From Tragulus kanchil (Eukaryota; Chordata; Mammalia; Artiodactyla; Tragulidae), in the NCBI GenBank assembly GCA_022376925.1, contig JAIOJX010000025.1, forward strand, positions 189,720,801 to 189,784,800: a stretch of DNA of 64,000 nt, written 5' to 3'. A program made the translations under genes and the position numbers. Positions 1 through 9,179 of this stretch are shown one piece after another (position 1 is the first letter of the stretch; each line of letters starts with the position of its first letter). The notes under the pieces are model-generated. The model was not told the origin of the DNA, did no database searches, and saw only the letters and a program-made list of their open reading frames with translations.

Positions 1-600
1 ATAAACTGGGATCGTGGACTGATTGGAAAATAAAAGAATTGCAACATGCTGGCGTGTAGTTACTGGCTCCGAGGGGATGTCCTGTCACTTGCGGTTTTCT
101 CGGCGTCACCGTAGGAGGGCAGCGGAGGGCAGCGGGACGTGGCTGCGGGCTGGGCCTGGGGGAGGAGAGCTCTGGGCTCCCTGGGGCGGCCTCTCACACC
201 CAGGCCTGCTGTTGAGCTGAAGCGGCGTTCCCTAATTCCTGCTGAAAACCTGTGCAGGGATTGATGCTCAAAGTTGTGCTGTTCTTTTTTCTTTTTAAAA
301 ACTTCATTCTCTTTTTCCAGGTCATTGCTTAGTTGTGGGCTGGGAAAAAAGTGTTTGAAATAAATAGTGCTCATCCCATTTCTCTGACGACTGCAGTTTA
401 AGTGTTTGAGGAAGGGCCTTTGGTTTTATTTTACATGTTGATTTTATTTTCTTTGTCCCCAAAAAAACCATTCCTCAGAAGGAAAACCTGATCTGGAAGC
501 ATTTCCATTTTAACTTTGATTTCATTTGGAAATAAATGGTTCTTTAACCTGTTGTACTGTAAAAAGAAGCTTCGTGGACAAGCACAAATGTGCCTGTTAC
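1..600 (+). other. Candidate 3' end and downstream flank of the upstream gene (UFD1 by synteny)
   Basis: No coding sequence is recognisable. AATAAA poly(A) signals lie at 29-34, 359-364 and 531-536, and a polypyrimidine tract ending in AG at 320 could be an acceptor for a short last exon. In human the gene upstream of C22orf39 in this orientation is UFD1, ending under 2 kb away, which fits by distance. The link to UFD1 is inference from gene order only; no UFD1 protein sequence was seen. Confidence 0.35.
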
Positions 601-807
601 ATATGAAAGCCTTCCGTGCCCAACTGACAGTTCTAAATGTATTAAATATTTCAAAGTTCTGTTGGCCTTTTTTTAAAAAACTAGTACTGATTTAGCTCAG
701 ATTTTCACTCTATATGAGCTCTTTTGGTATGTTAATTCAATTATGTTAATTCAATTATTTTAATCTCTTGTTCCTTGAAAATAATTCTCAATCAAGAATT
801 TCAAATA
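600..807. other. AT-rich spacer with a 14-base tandem repeat
   Basis: No gene is seen. A 14-base unit is repeated twice in tandem at 729-742 and 743-756. The stretch ends at the target site of the SINE that begins at 808. Confidence 0.6.
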
Positions 808-1123
808 AGGGCTTCCCCTGGTGGTCCAGTGGGTAAGGACACCACCTTGCAGTGCAAGGGGCGCCGGTTCGAGCCCTGGCCTGGGAAGATCCCACGTGCC
901 GCGGAGCGGCTGGACCGATGTGTCCATCACCGAGCTGGAGCTCTGGAGCGCATGCGCCCAGAGCCGGCGCTCTGCAACGACAGAGGCCACCGCGATGGGA
1001 GGCCCATGGGAGCCAAAGAACAAAGACGGATGAAAAGGGAGAAATGAAAGACCAATAGAAGTGGCCCGCCCGCTCCCCAACCTGACCCCTGCCCAAAATA
1101 AATAAATAAATCTTTAAAAAAAA
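808..1123 (+). mobile_element. CHR-type tRNA-derived SINE
   Basis: The 5' head has the family start GGGCTTCC, a tRNA-like A box (TGGTCCAGTGGGTAAGG) and B box (GGTTCGAGCCC). The tail is an AAATA-rich run. TCAAATA at 801-807 is repeated at 1124-1130, a likely target site duplication. The body carries CACGTG and the palindrome GCGCATGCGC at 948-957. It looks full length and young. Confidence 0.93.
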
Positions 1124-1130
1124 TCAAATA

Positions 1131-1397
1131 TGGGCTTCCCTGGTGGTCCAGTGGGTAAAGTCCGCCTTGCAGTGCAAAGGGCACCAGTTCGATCCCTGGC
1201 CCGGGAAGATCCCACGTGCCACGGAGCAGCTGGACTGGTGTGTCCCAATGACCAGCCAGCGCTCCAGAGTGCATGCGCCTAGAGCAGGTGCTCTACAACT
1301 AGAGGCCACTGCAGTGGGAGACCCACACAGGCCAAAGAATAAAGATGGATGAAAATAAATAATAATAAAAGAGGCCAAAGTTAAAAAAAAAAAAAAA
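1131..1397 (+). mobile_element. CHR-type SINE, back to back with the preceding one
   Basis: Same family with intact A and B boxes, but TAAAG instead of TAAGG and a decayed GTGCATGCGC in the body; the poly(A) ends at 1397. It begins a few bases after the end of the previous SINE. It forms the left end of the first tandem duplication. Confidence 0.92.
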
Positions 1398-1639
1398 CTT
1401 AAAAACAGGCAGCGATTAAAACCCGAATTGTCTCTTAAATGTTTGATTAGATGCCAGTATGGGTTGACATTCCAGCGGAAGGAAGGCCTGCTGCAATGTG
1501 CCCCTGCAGCTGAAGTGATAGCGCCTCTGGTGGCTTCTCTGGCCCTAGAGCGGGGATGTCAAGCCCAGCAGGGGTCCCTCTTCCCTTCGCTGTCGTTGCA
1601 CACGAGGCAATGACAATTTTCGTCTACCAACAGCTTCGT

Positions 1640-1979
1640 CCCTAACCTACGGAAGCCCACCCGCAGGGTCTCCGCGCCTCCGGCCGCCCCGCTACGTGCC
1701 TGGACGCCCTCGGGAGTCACCCCACCCTCGAGGGGACACAGGTGGGACCGCTGCAGCGGCGGGCCCGGCCGAGGAATCCACGTCCGTGTGTGCAGACGAA
1801 ACTGTCGGATCTTCGCGATTACGAAAATAAAGTAGCAGGAAGGTCCTGCCCCGCCCACGCCGGCTTCGGTCCAGCCCACAGCGGCTCCAGGCCCCGCCCC
1901 TCGGCCGTTATTGGCTGCCGGCCCGGGCCTCCTGTTCGCGGGCGGCGGACTCCGGAAGCAGGTTCGGCAGTTCCGGGAG
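1640..1979 (+). promoter_or_regulatory. CpG-rich promoter of C22orf39 (left copy)
   Basis: GC- and CpG-rich sequence upstream of the first ATG, with a GC box at 1892-1900, an inverted CCAAT box (ATTGG, 1910-1914) and GATGGCGG, a YY1-like motif, over the start codon. There is no TATA box near the expected start. An identical copy lies 1,114 bases downstream (2754-3093). Confidence 0.6.
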
Positions 1980-2003
1980 ATGGCGGAAGGTGAAGGCTGG
2001 CGG
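1980..2003 (+). CDS. C22orf39: C22orf39 exon 1, copy 1
   Basis: Eight codons from ATG at 1980 to the GTAAGC donor at 2004. The sequence is identical to the copies at 3094 and 4271. Confidence 0.85.
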
Positions 2004-5000
2004 GTAAGCGCGGTGGGCGCGCGGGCCTGCGGGGCCGAATCGAGTGGTCGGGGCCGTCCCTGGCGGGGGGCGGGCACCGGGTCTCCGCTCACGCCCCCGT
2101 CTCCGCAGCCGCCGCGCCCGTGCGAGGCCTACCGCGCCGAGTGGGAGCTCTGCCGCAGCGCCGGGCACTTCCTGCGCCACTACTACGTTCACGGCGAGCG
2201 GCCGGCCTGTGGGCAGTGGCGGCGCGACCTGGCCAGGGGTGGGGGCGGCGTTCCCTGGTGGTCCAGTGGGTAAAGTCCGCCTTGCAGTGCAAAGGGCACC
2301 AGTTCGATCCCTGGCCCGGGAAGATCCCACGTGCCACGGAGCAGCTGGACTGGTGTGTCCCAATGACCAGCCAGCGCTCCAGAGTGCATGCGCCTAGAGC
2401 AGGTGCTCTACAACTAGAGGCCACTGCAGTGGGAGACCCACACAGGCCAAAGAATAAAGATGGATGAAAATAAATAATAATAAAAGAGGCCAAAGTTAAA
2501 AAAAAAAAAAACTTAAAAACAGGCAGCGATTAAAACCCGAATTGTCTCTTAAATGTTTGATTAGATGCCAGTATGGGTTGACATTCCAGCGGAAGGAAGG
2601 CCTGCTGCAATGTGCCCCTGCAGCTGAAGTGATAGCGCCTCTGGTGGCTTCTCTGGCCCTAGAGCGGGGATGTCAAGCCCAGCAGGGGTCCCTCTTCCCT
2701 TCGCTGTCGTTGCACACGAGGCAATGACAATTTTCGTCTACCAACAGCTTCGTCCCTAACCTACGGAAGCCCACCCGCAGGGTCTCCGCGCCTCCGGCCG
2801 CCCCGCTACGTGCCTGGACGCCCTCGGGAGTCACCCCACCCTCGAGGGGACACAGGTGGGACCGCTGCAGCGGCGGGCCCGGCCGAGGAATCCACGTCCG
2901 TGTGTGCAGACGAAACTGTCGGATCTTCGCGATTACGAAAATAAAGTAGCAGGAAGGTCCTGCCCCGCCCACGCCGGCTTCGGTCCAGCCCACAGCGGCT
3001 CCAGGCCCCGCCCCTCGGCCGTTATTGGCTGCCGGCCCGGGCCTCCTGTTCGCGGGCGGCGGACTCCGGAAGCAGGTTCGGCAGTTCCGGGAGATGGCGG
3101 AAGGTGAAGGCTGGCGGGTAAGCGCGGTGGGCGCGCGGGCCTGCGGGGCCGAATCGAGTGGTCGGGGCCGTCCCTGGCGGGGGGCGGGCACCGGGTCTCC
3201 GCTCACGCCCCCGTCTCCGCAGCCGCCGCGCCCGTGCGAGGCCTACCGCGCCGAGTGGGAGCTCTGCCGCAGCGCCGGGCACTTCCTGCGCCACTACTAC
3301 GTTCACGGCGAGCGGCCGGCCTGTGGGCAGTGGCGGCGCGACCTGGCCAGCTGCCGCGAGTGGGAGGAGCGCCGGAGCGCCGAGGCCCAGGTGAGGCCCA
3401 GGCGAACCTGGAAGGCCAGCAGCCAGCGGAGCCCCGGGGCGCTGGGAGCAGGGGGCGGGCCTTGGAAAGGGGGCTCCTTTCCCGCCTCCCAGGGTGCTTT
3501 GACTTGTGGCGGAGACGCGGGAGACTGTTAGGTCCATCTGTTCAGCAGACACTTACTGCTTGGACGCTCTTGGGGAATGTTGAGAACCCTGGCCCTGGCC
3601 TCTTGCCTCTTGTATGCTACTGTAGGATACAGTGGTGTCCTGGAGCTGATGCTGGGGGGTTTGGGTGGAGCGGAGCAGTGAGGGTGCACCGCTCACCAGG
3701 AGTGCCAGCAAGACTGGCGAGTGTACTTGACTAGTCCCCGAGCAGTGGGAGAGATCGTGTGCAGCCTGTGTGACAGGAGACCAATAACCTTTATACATAT
3801 GCATGTCTCGTAGAAATAGCGCTCATAGGTCATATGTGGATTTCAAATAGAAAGTGGACAAAGGGCACAGAGAAGGGAGTCACCCTGAAAGGGAACCGAA
3901 TGACCCCCTACCTCTTTAACATGACAGTAAGTGGTATCTGCCCAGGAGAATGCCCGTAGAGGTTTGGAGAGTCTGGGCACCTGGGCAGTGTTGGAATGTG
4001 GGGGTTGTGATGATCTAAATGTCGAGTGCATTTGTTTTGACTCCAGAGTTTTACTCCTGAAAGTTTCCCTTAGGGCGATGACTGGGTGACAGCTGAAAGT
4101 CCCCTGAGTCCAGTAGTAGACCTTGGGCCGGTCGCGTCTTCCCCGCCGCGGAGCACTCCTCAGCCATTAAAGCAGCTGGTGACCTCCCCACCTGAGAAAG
4201 GGTGCCCGCAGTGTGTCAGCTGCTCCCACCTGAGGAACCCGGCGTAAGGCAGGTTCGGCAGTTCCGGGAGATGGCGGAAGGTGAAGGCTGGCGGGTAAGC
4301 GCGGTGGGCGCGCGGGCCTGCGGGGCCGAATCGAGTGGTCGGGGCCGTCCCTGGCGGGGGGCGGGCACCGGGTCTCCGCTCACGCCCCCGTCTCCGCAGC
4401 CGCCGCGCCCGTGCGAGGCCTACCGCGCCGAGTGGGAGCTCTGCCGCAGCGCCGGGCACTTCCTGCGCCACTACTACGTTCACGGCGAGCGGCCGGCCTG
4501 TGGGCAGTGGCGGCGCGACCTGGCCAGCTGCCGCGAGTGGGAGGAGCGCCGGAGCGCCGAGGCCCAGGTGAGGCCCAGGCGAACCTGGAAGGCCAGCAGC
4601 CAGCGGAGCCCCGGGGCGCTGGGAGCAGGGGGCGGGCCTTGGAAAGGGGGCTCCTTTCCCGCCTCCCAGGGTGCTTTGACTTGTGGCGGAGACGCGGGAG
4701 ACTGTTAGGTCCATCTGTTCAGCAGACACTTACTGCTTGGACGCTCTTGGGGAATGTTGAGAACCCTGGCCCTGGCCTCTTGCCTCTTGTATGCTACTGT
4801 AGGATACAGTGGTGTCCTGGAGCTGATGCTGGGGGTTGGCTGGAGCGGAGCCGTGAGGGTGCACCGCTCACCAGGAGTGCCAGCAAGACTGGCGAGTGTA
4901 CTTGACTAGTCCCCGAGCAGTGGGAGAGATCGTGTGCAGCCTGTGTGACAGGAGACCAATAACCTTTATACATATGCATGTCTCGTAGAAATAGCGCTCA

Positions 5001-8000
5001 TAGGTCATATGTGGATTTCAAATAGAAAGTGGACAAAGGGCACAGAGAAGGGAGTCACCCTGAAAGGGAACCGAATGACCCCCTACCTCTTTAACATGAC
5101 AGTAAGTGGTATCTGCCCAGGAGAATGCCCGTAGAGGTTTGGAGAGTCTGGGCACCTGGGCAGTGTTGGAATGTGGGGGTTGTGATGATCTAAATGTCGA
5201 GTGCATTTGTTTTGACTCCAGAGTTTTACTCCTGAAAGTTTCCCTTAGGGCGATGACTGGGTGACAGCTGAAAGTCCCCTGAGTCCAGTAGTAGACCTTG
5301 GGCCGGTCGCGTCTTCCCCGCCGCGGAGCACTCCTCAGCCATTAAAGCAGCTGGTGACCTCCCCACCTGAGAAAGGGTGCCCGCAGTGTGTCAGCTGCTG
5401 AGGACACCAGGAAGTGCACCTGCCGAGAGGAGAGTGTTCCTTCTTTAGGGAAGTGGGTAACAGCGGCTCTGAGATGCCAGTCTCAATTGGAAGCTGAGAC
5501 CTTCACCTCCGGACGGGGATCTGCGGGGCTTTGACATTTGCTTTGCGTTTCTGGTTGATATTTTTTTCTTTTTGCCACTTCTATTGGTCTTTCATTTATC
5601 TATTTTCATCCGTCTTTGTTCTTTGGCCTGTGTGGGCCTCCCATCGCGGAGGCCTCTCTCGCTGCAGAGCACCGGCTCTGGGCGCATCCGGCTCGATAGT
5701 TGGACACATGGGTCCAGCTGCTCCGCGGCACGTGGGATCTTCCCAGGCCAGGGATTGAACCGGCGCCCCCTGCACTGCAAGGCGGTGTCCTTACCCACTG
5801 GACCACCAGGGAAGCCTCTCTGGTTGCGGTTTAAAGAACAGGGGAAGGAGATGCATTTCTACATGGAAAGTGGCCAACCTAGCAGCCCCCAGGCTCCTTC
5901 CGGTGTCGTGACCTGCTGCTCTGAGTTCCACGGCAAGGGTGGCGCCCGCGCTCTGTCTGAGTCTGTGTCTGTCCGTCTCCTCTGGCCAGGCTTGCAGGCT
6001 CCCCTCTCCTCGGTGCTCAGCTCCCAGCCCATCTTAGCCGGTGGATCTGATTAGGTCAACTGAAAGCATCAAGTGAAAAATTTTTGAATAGCGCTCATAG
6101 GTCATATGTGGATTTCAAATAGAAAGTGGACAAAGGGCACAGAGAAGGGAGTCACCCTGAAAGGGAACCGAATGACCCCCTACCTCTTTAACATGACAGT
6201 AAGTGGTATCTGCCCAGGAGAATGCCCGTAGAGGTTTGGAGAGTCTGGGCACCTGGGCAGTGTTGGAATGTGGGGGTTGTGATGATCTAAATGTCGAGTG
6301 CATTTGTTTTGACTCCAGAGTTTTACTCCTGAAAGTTTCCCTTAGGGCGATGACTGGGTGACAGCTGAAAGTCCCCTGAGTCCAGTAGTAGACCTTGGGC
6401 CGGTCGCGTCTTCCCCGCCGCGGAGCACTCCTCAGCCATTAAAGCAGCTGGTGACCTCCCCACCTGAGAAAGGGTGCCCGCAGTGTGTCAGCTGCTGAGG
6501 ACACCAGGAAGTGCACCTGCCGAGAGGAGAGTGTTCCTTCTTTAGGGAAGTGGGTAACAGCGGCTCTGAGATGCCAGTCTCAATTGGAAGCTGAGACCTT
6601 CACCTCCGGACGGGGATCTGCGGGGCTTTGACATTTGCTTTGCGTTTCTGGTTGATATTTTTTTCTTTTTGCCACTTCTATTGGTCTTTCATTTATCTAT
6701 TTTCATCCGTCTTTGTTCTTTGGCCTGTGTGGGCCTCCCATCGCGGAGGCCTCTCTCGCTGCAGAGCACCGGCTCTGGGCGCATCCGGCTCGATAGTTGG
6801 ACACATGGGTCCAGCTGCTCCGCGGCACGTGGGATCTTCCCAGGCCAGGGATTGAACCGGCGCCCCCTGCACTGCAAGGCGGTGTCCTTACCCACTGGAC
6901 CACCAGGGAAGCCTCTCTGGTTGCGGTTTAAAGAACAGGGGAAGGAGATGCATTTCTACATGGAAAGTGGCCAACCTAGCAGCCCCCAGGCTCCTTCCGG
7001 TGTCGTGACCTGCTGCTCTGAGTTCCACGGCAAGGGTGGCGCCCGCGCTCTGTCTGAGTCTGTGTCTGTCCGTCTCCTCTGGCCAGGCTTGCAGGCTCCC
7101 CTCTCCTCGGTGCTCAGCTCCCAGCCCATCTTAGCCGGTGGATCTGATTAGGTCAACTGAAAGCATCAAGCCCTGGGGCCTGGAAGAATTAAAACATCCT
7201 CAGAAGTGGGCGTCTACACAGTAGTGTTCACAGTCGCCTGGAGAGTGGTCTTGGTGTGTGCTGGGCGGGCACGCGTGAGGCTGCGGGTGACTGGATCTCC
7301 TTTGCAGCGATCCCTGTGTGAGAGCGAGCGGGCGAGAGTCCAGGCTGCACGGAAGCATGGCCTGGTGTGGGCGCCGAGGCAGAGCCCCCCCGAAGACTGG
7401 CACCTCCCTCTGCCCCAGGACAAGGACGGGTGACCAGCCCAAACGGTCCAGAGGGTCCCTGGGAGCTTCCGCCTGGCGTGAGACACAGAGCCGCGCCTCC
7501 AGCTGCACCCGCCCTGCCGTCACCACCGCGCTTGGAGCCAGTGCACCCAGCGGGCGGCGTCCCTGCAGGTGGCCGGGAGGGCCTGGGACAGCAGCACGGG
7601 AGAGGCTGTCCCAAGGGCTGGGCTCCTCGGTGGCCTCGCCAGGGGCAGCCCTGCACCGTGTGGACGCACGGGGTGGAATGTGGCGGCCCTGCCGAGCCCT
7701 GGTCTGACACAGCTGCGTCCCTCGGCCCCGGGCCCTCCTGCCGCAGCCCCTCCCACCGCTCCTGCTCCGAATCTCCCTGAGCCTTCTTAGACCGGGCGGG
7801 CCGTTTTGGAGGGCAGCTCACAGCTGAGTCAAGTAGAGACTGAAAGCTGCATCCAGGTGTTGATTTGAAAGGGTCAGGCGTGGACAGTGTTGGAATTTTG
7901 TACGCTTACACTCTTGTAGATGCTTTTAAGATACAAATTTTGGTTTTTCTTGAACCCCCCAAGGGGGATTGAACCGCGCCCTGCACTGCAAGGCGGTGTC

Positions 8001-8547
8001 CTTACCCACTGGACCACCAGGGAAGCCTCTCTGGTTGCGGTTTAAAGAACAGGGGAAGGAGATGCATTTCTACATGGAAAGTGGCCAACCTAGCAGCCCC
8101 CAGGCTCCTTCCGGTGTCGTGACCTGCTGCTCTGAGTTCCACGGCAAGGGTGGCGCCCGCGCTCTGTCTGAGTCTGTGTCTGTCCGTCTCCTCTGGCCAG
8201 GCTTGCAGGCTCCCCTCTCCTCGGTGCTCAGCTCCCAGCCCATCTTAGCCGGTGGATCTGATTAGGTCAACTGAAAGCATCAAGCCCTGGGGCCTGGAAG
8301 AATTAAAACATCCTCAGAAGTGGGCGTCTACACAGTAGTGTTCACAGTCGCCTGGAGAGTGGTCTTGGTGTGTGCTGGGCGGGCACGCGTGAGGCTGCGG
8401 GTGACTGGATCTCCTTTGCAGCGATCCCTGTGTGAGAGCGAGCGGGCGAGAGTCCAGGCTGCACGGAAGCATGGCCTGGTGTGGGCGCCGAGGCAGAGCC
8501 CCCCCGAAGACTGGCACCTCCCTCTGCCCCAGGACAAGGACGGGTGA
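1980..8547 (+). CDS. C22orf39: C22orf39, small twin CX9C protein (UPF0545/DUF3128 type); three coding exons, several shown more than once
   Basis: The joined model is 105 codons: exon 1 (8 codons, starting MAEGEGWR), exon 2 (56 codons) and exon 3 (41 codons plus stop), all in phase 0 with GT-AG introns. I recognise it from PCEAYRAEW, HYYVHGERPAC and SLCESERARV. Cysteines at residues 13 and 23 and again at 42 and 52 form two CX9C motifs, the pattern of CHCH-like helical hairpins; the wider family includes yeast Emi1. The mammalian protein has been described as a synaptic microprotein (PANTS). No membrane segment or signal peptide is visible. Exon copies: exon 1 at 1980, 3094 and 4271; exon 2 at 2109 (truncated), 3223 and 4400; exon 3 at 7308 and 8422. 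One intact set suffices, and the extra copies fall in the tandem duplications. Gene order and orientation beside MRPL40 and HIRA match human 22q11. Confidence 0.93.
2109..2236 (+). pseudogene. C22orf39: C22orf39 exon 2, copy 1, truncated at a duplication junction
   Basis: Begins after a normal CCGCAG acceptor and matches the intact exon for 128 of 168 bases. It then breaks off inside the second CX9C motif and runs into a G-rich scrap and a SINE. It has no donor and cannot encode the exon; most likely an assembly remnant. Confidence 0.9.
2249..2511 (+). mobile_element. CHR-type SINE, second copy made by tandem duplication 1
   Basis: Matches the SINE at 1131-1397 apart from one base in the poly(A) and the first few head bases, which are replaced by a G-rich junction scrap. 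There is no target site duplication of its own, so this is not an independent insertion. Confidence 0.92.
3094..3117 (+). CDS. C22orf39: C22orf39 exon 1, copy 2
   Basis: ATG at 3094, donor GTAAGC at 3118. It is followed by a complete exon 2, so this copy gives a usable reading frame. Confidence 0.9.
3223..3390 (+). CDS. C22orf39: C22orf39 exon 2, copy 2 (complete)
   Basis: Encodes residues 9-64 from the CCGCAG acceptor to the GTGAGG donor. It carries both CX9C motifs (cysteines 13/23 and 42/52) and ends in EERRSAEAQ. Intact. Confidence 0.93.
4271..4294 (+). CDS. C22orf39: C22orf39 exon 1, copy 3
   Basis: Same eight codons and donor as the other copies. The upstream promoter is missing here: only about 20 bases before the ATG match before the sequence switches to intron 2 material, so this copy has no CpG promoter of its own. 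Confidence 0.85.
4400..4567 (+). CDS. C22orf39: C22orf39 exon 2, copy 3 (complete)
   Basis: Base-for-base coding copy of 3223-3390 with normal acceptor and donor. It is the copy nearest to exon 3. Confidence 0.88.
5558..5818 (-). mobile_element. CHR-type SINE (minus strand)
   Basis: Runs from a T-rich tail to the inverted head GGAAGCC. Target site duplication TCTGGTTG at 5550-5557 and 5819-5826. The body lacks about a dozen bases around the GCGCATGCGC palindrome compared with sister copies. Confidence 0.92.
6655..6915 (-). mobile_element. CHR-type SINE, copy from duplication 3
   Basis: Identical to the SINE at 5558-5818 including its target site duplications, so it is duplicated sequence and not a new insertion. 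Confidence 0.92.
7308..7433 (+). CDS. C22orf39: C22orf39 exon 3 (terminal coding), copy 1
   Basis: Starts after TTTGCAG in phase 0 and encodes residues 65-105 (SLCESERARV near the start, DWHLPLPQ near the end), with TGA at 7431-7433. No frame break. Confidence 0.92.
   Translation, partial: RSLCESERARVQAARKHGLVWAPRQSPPEDWHLPLPQDKDG
7976..8028 (-). mobile_element. Head fragment of a CHR SINE, copy from duplication 4
   Basis: The last ~50 bases of the minus-strand SINE at 6655-6915 reappear here directly after a junction scrap. The A box is present and the rest is absent. Confidence 0.85.
8422..8547 (+). CDS. C22orf39: C22orf39 exon 3, copy 2
   Basis: Identical to 7308-7433, including acceptor and TGA stop. 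It is probably the same exon shown twice. Confidence 0.88.
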   Translation, partial: RSLCESERARVQAARKHGLVWAPRQSPPEDWHLPLPQDKDG

Positions 8548-9179
8548 CCAGCCCAAACGGTCCAGAGGGTCCCTGGGAGCTTCCGCCTGGCGTGAGACAC
8601 AGAGCCGCGCCTCCAGCTGCACCCGCCCTGCCGTCACCACCGCGCTTGGAGCCAGTGCACCCAGCGGGCGGCGTCCCTGCAGGTGGCCGGGAGGGCCTGG
8701 GACAGCAGCACGGGAGAGGCTGTCCCAAGGGCTGGGCTCCTCGGTGGCCTCGCCAGGGGCAGCCCTGCACCGTGTGGACGCACGGGGTGGAATGTGGCGG
8801 CCCTGCCGAGCCCTGGTCTGACACAGCTGCGTCCCTCGGCCCCGGGCCCTCCTGCCGCAGCCCCTCCCACCGCTCCTGCTCCGAATCTCCCTGAGCCTTC
8901 TTAGACCGGGCGGGCCGTTTTGGAGGGCAGCTCACAGCTGAGTCAAGTAGAGACTGAAAGCTGCATCCAGGTGTTGATTTGAAAGGGTCAGGCGTGGACA
9001 GTGTTGGAATTTTGTACGCTTACACTCTTGTAGATGCTTTTAAGATACATGTACTTGAACCAAGGATAGTCCTCGTTCTCTAGAGGTTTCTTTCTCACTA
9101 TGTAGCCTCTGGCCGCACTGCGGGCCCCGCCATGTGGCACTGTGGGCCCGCCCTGCGGCATCTCAGTGCCTCCCTCTCG

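Larger units (their letters stand above)
1136..3350 (+). repeat. Tandem duplication 1: 1136-2236 and 2251-3350, distance 1,114
   Basis: The unit runs from inside a SINE through the C22orf39 promoter and exon 1 to the middle of exon 2. The left copy breaks off in exon 2 after base 2236; a 14-base G-rich scrap (2237-2250) follows, then the SINE starts again. The poly(A) lengths differ by one base. The breakpoints match no repeat boundary, which argues for an assembly overlap. Confidence 0.95.
3072..5399 (+). repeat. Tandem duplication 2: 3072-4224 and 4249-5399, distance 1,177
   Basis: Contains C22orf39 exons 1 and 2 and part of intron 2. The scrap between copies is 4225-4248. A few short differences lie around 3655-3675 versus 4832-4850. 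The right copy overlaps the left unit of duplication 3, so the duplications form a chain from 3072 to 9049. Confidence 0.95.
4991..7170 (+). repeat. Tandem duplication 3: 4991-6073 and 6088-7170, distance 1,097
   Basis: Lies wholly in C22orf39 intron 2 and includes a complete CHR SINE with its target site duplications. The scrap between copies, 6074-6087, is AT-rich. The copies look identical. The first 400 bases are also present a third time, at 3817-4224, as the left copy of duplication 2. Confidence 0.95.
4568..7307 (+). other. C22orf39 intron 2
   Basis: Intron between exon 2 (copy 3) and exon 3. It holds two copies of one CHR SINE and duplication 3; no other gene is seen. With the duplicated units removed it would be about 1.6 kb. 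Confidence 0.75.
6848..9049 (+). repeat. Tandem duplication 4: 6848-7935 and 7966-9049, distance 1,114
   Basis: Carries the end of a SINE, C22orf39 exon 3 and 3' flank. The scrap 7936-7965 sits between copies, and the right copy starts inside the SINE B box region with three bases missing from a C run. It overlaps the right copy of duplication 3. Confidence 0.95.

Noticed and set aside
808..1123. tRNA gene suggested by intact A and B boxes
   Set aside because: The boxes belong to the tRNA-derived head of a SINE. There is no cloverleaf 3' half or CCA-proximal stem, and the same head recurs at many SINE copies.
5592..5806. Recurrent short open frames with shared peptides such as [10 protein letters not shown], seen at many places
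   Set aside because: They are translations of the CHR SINE body on one strand or the other, not a protein family.
1136..9049. CRISPR-like or satellite array
   Set aside because: Each unit occurs only two or three times, is over 1 kb long and differs from locus to locus. This is mammalian DNA.
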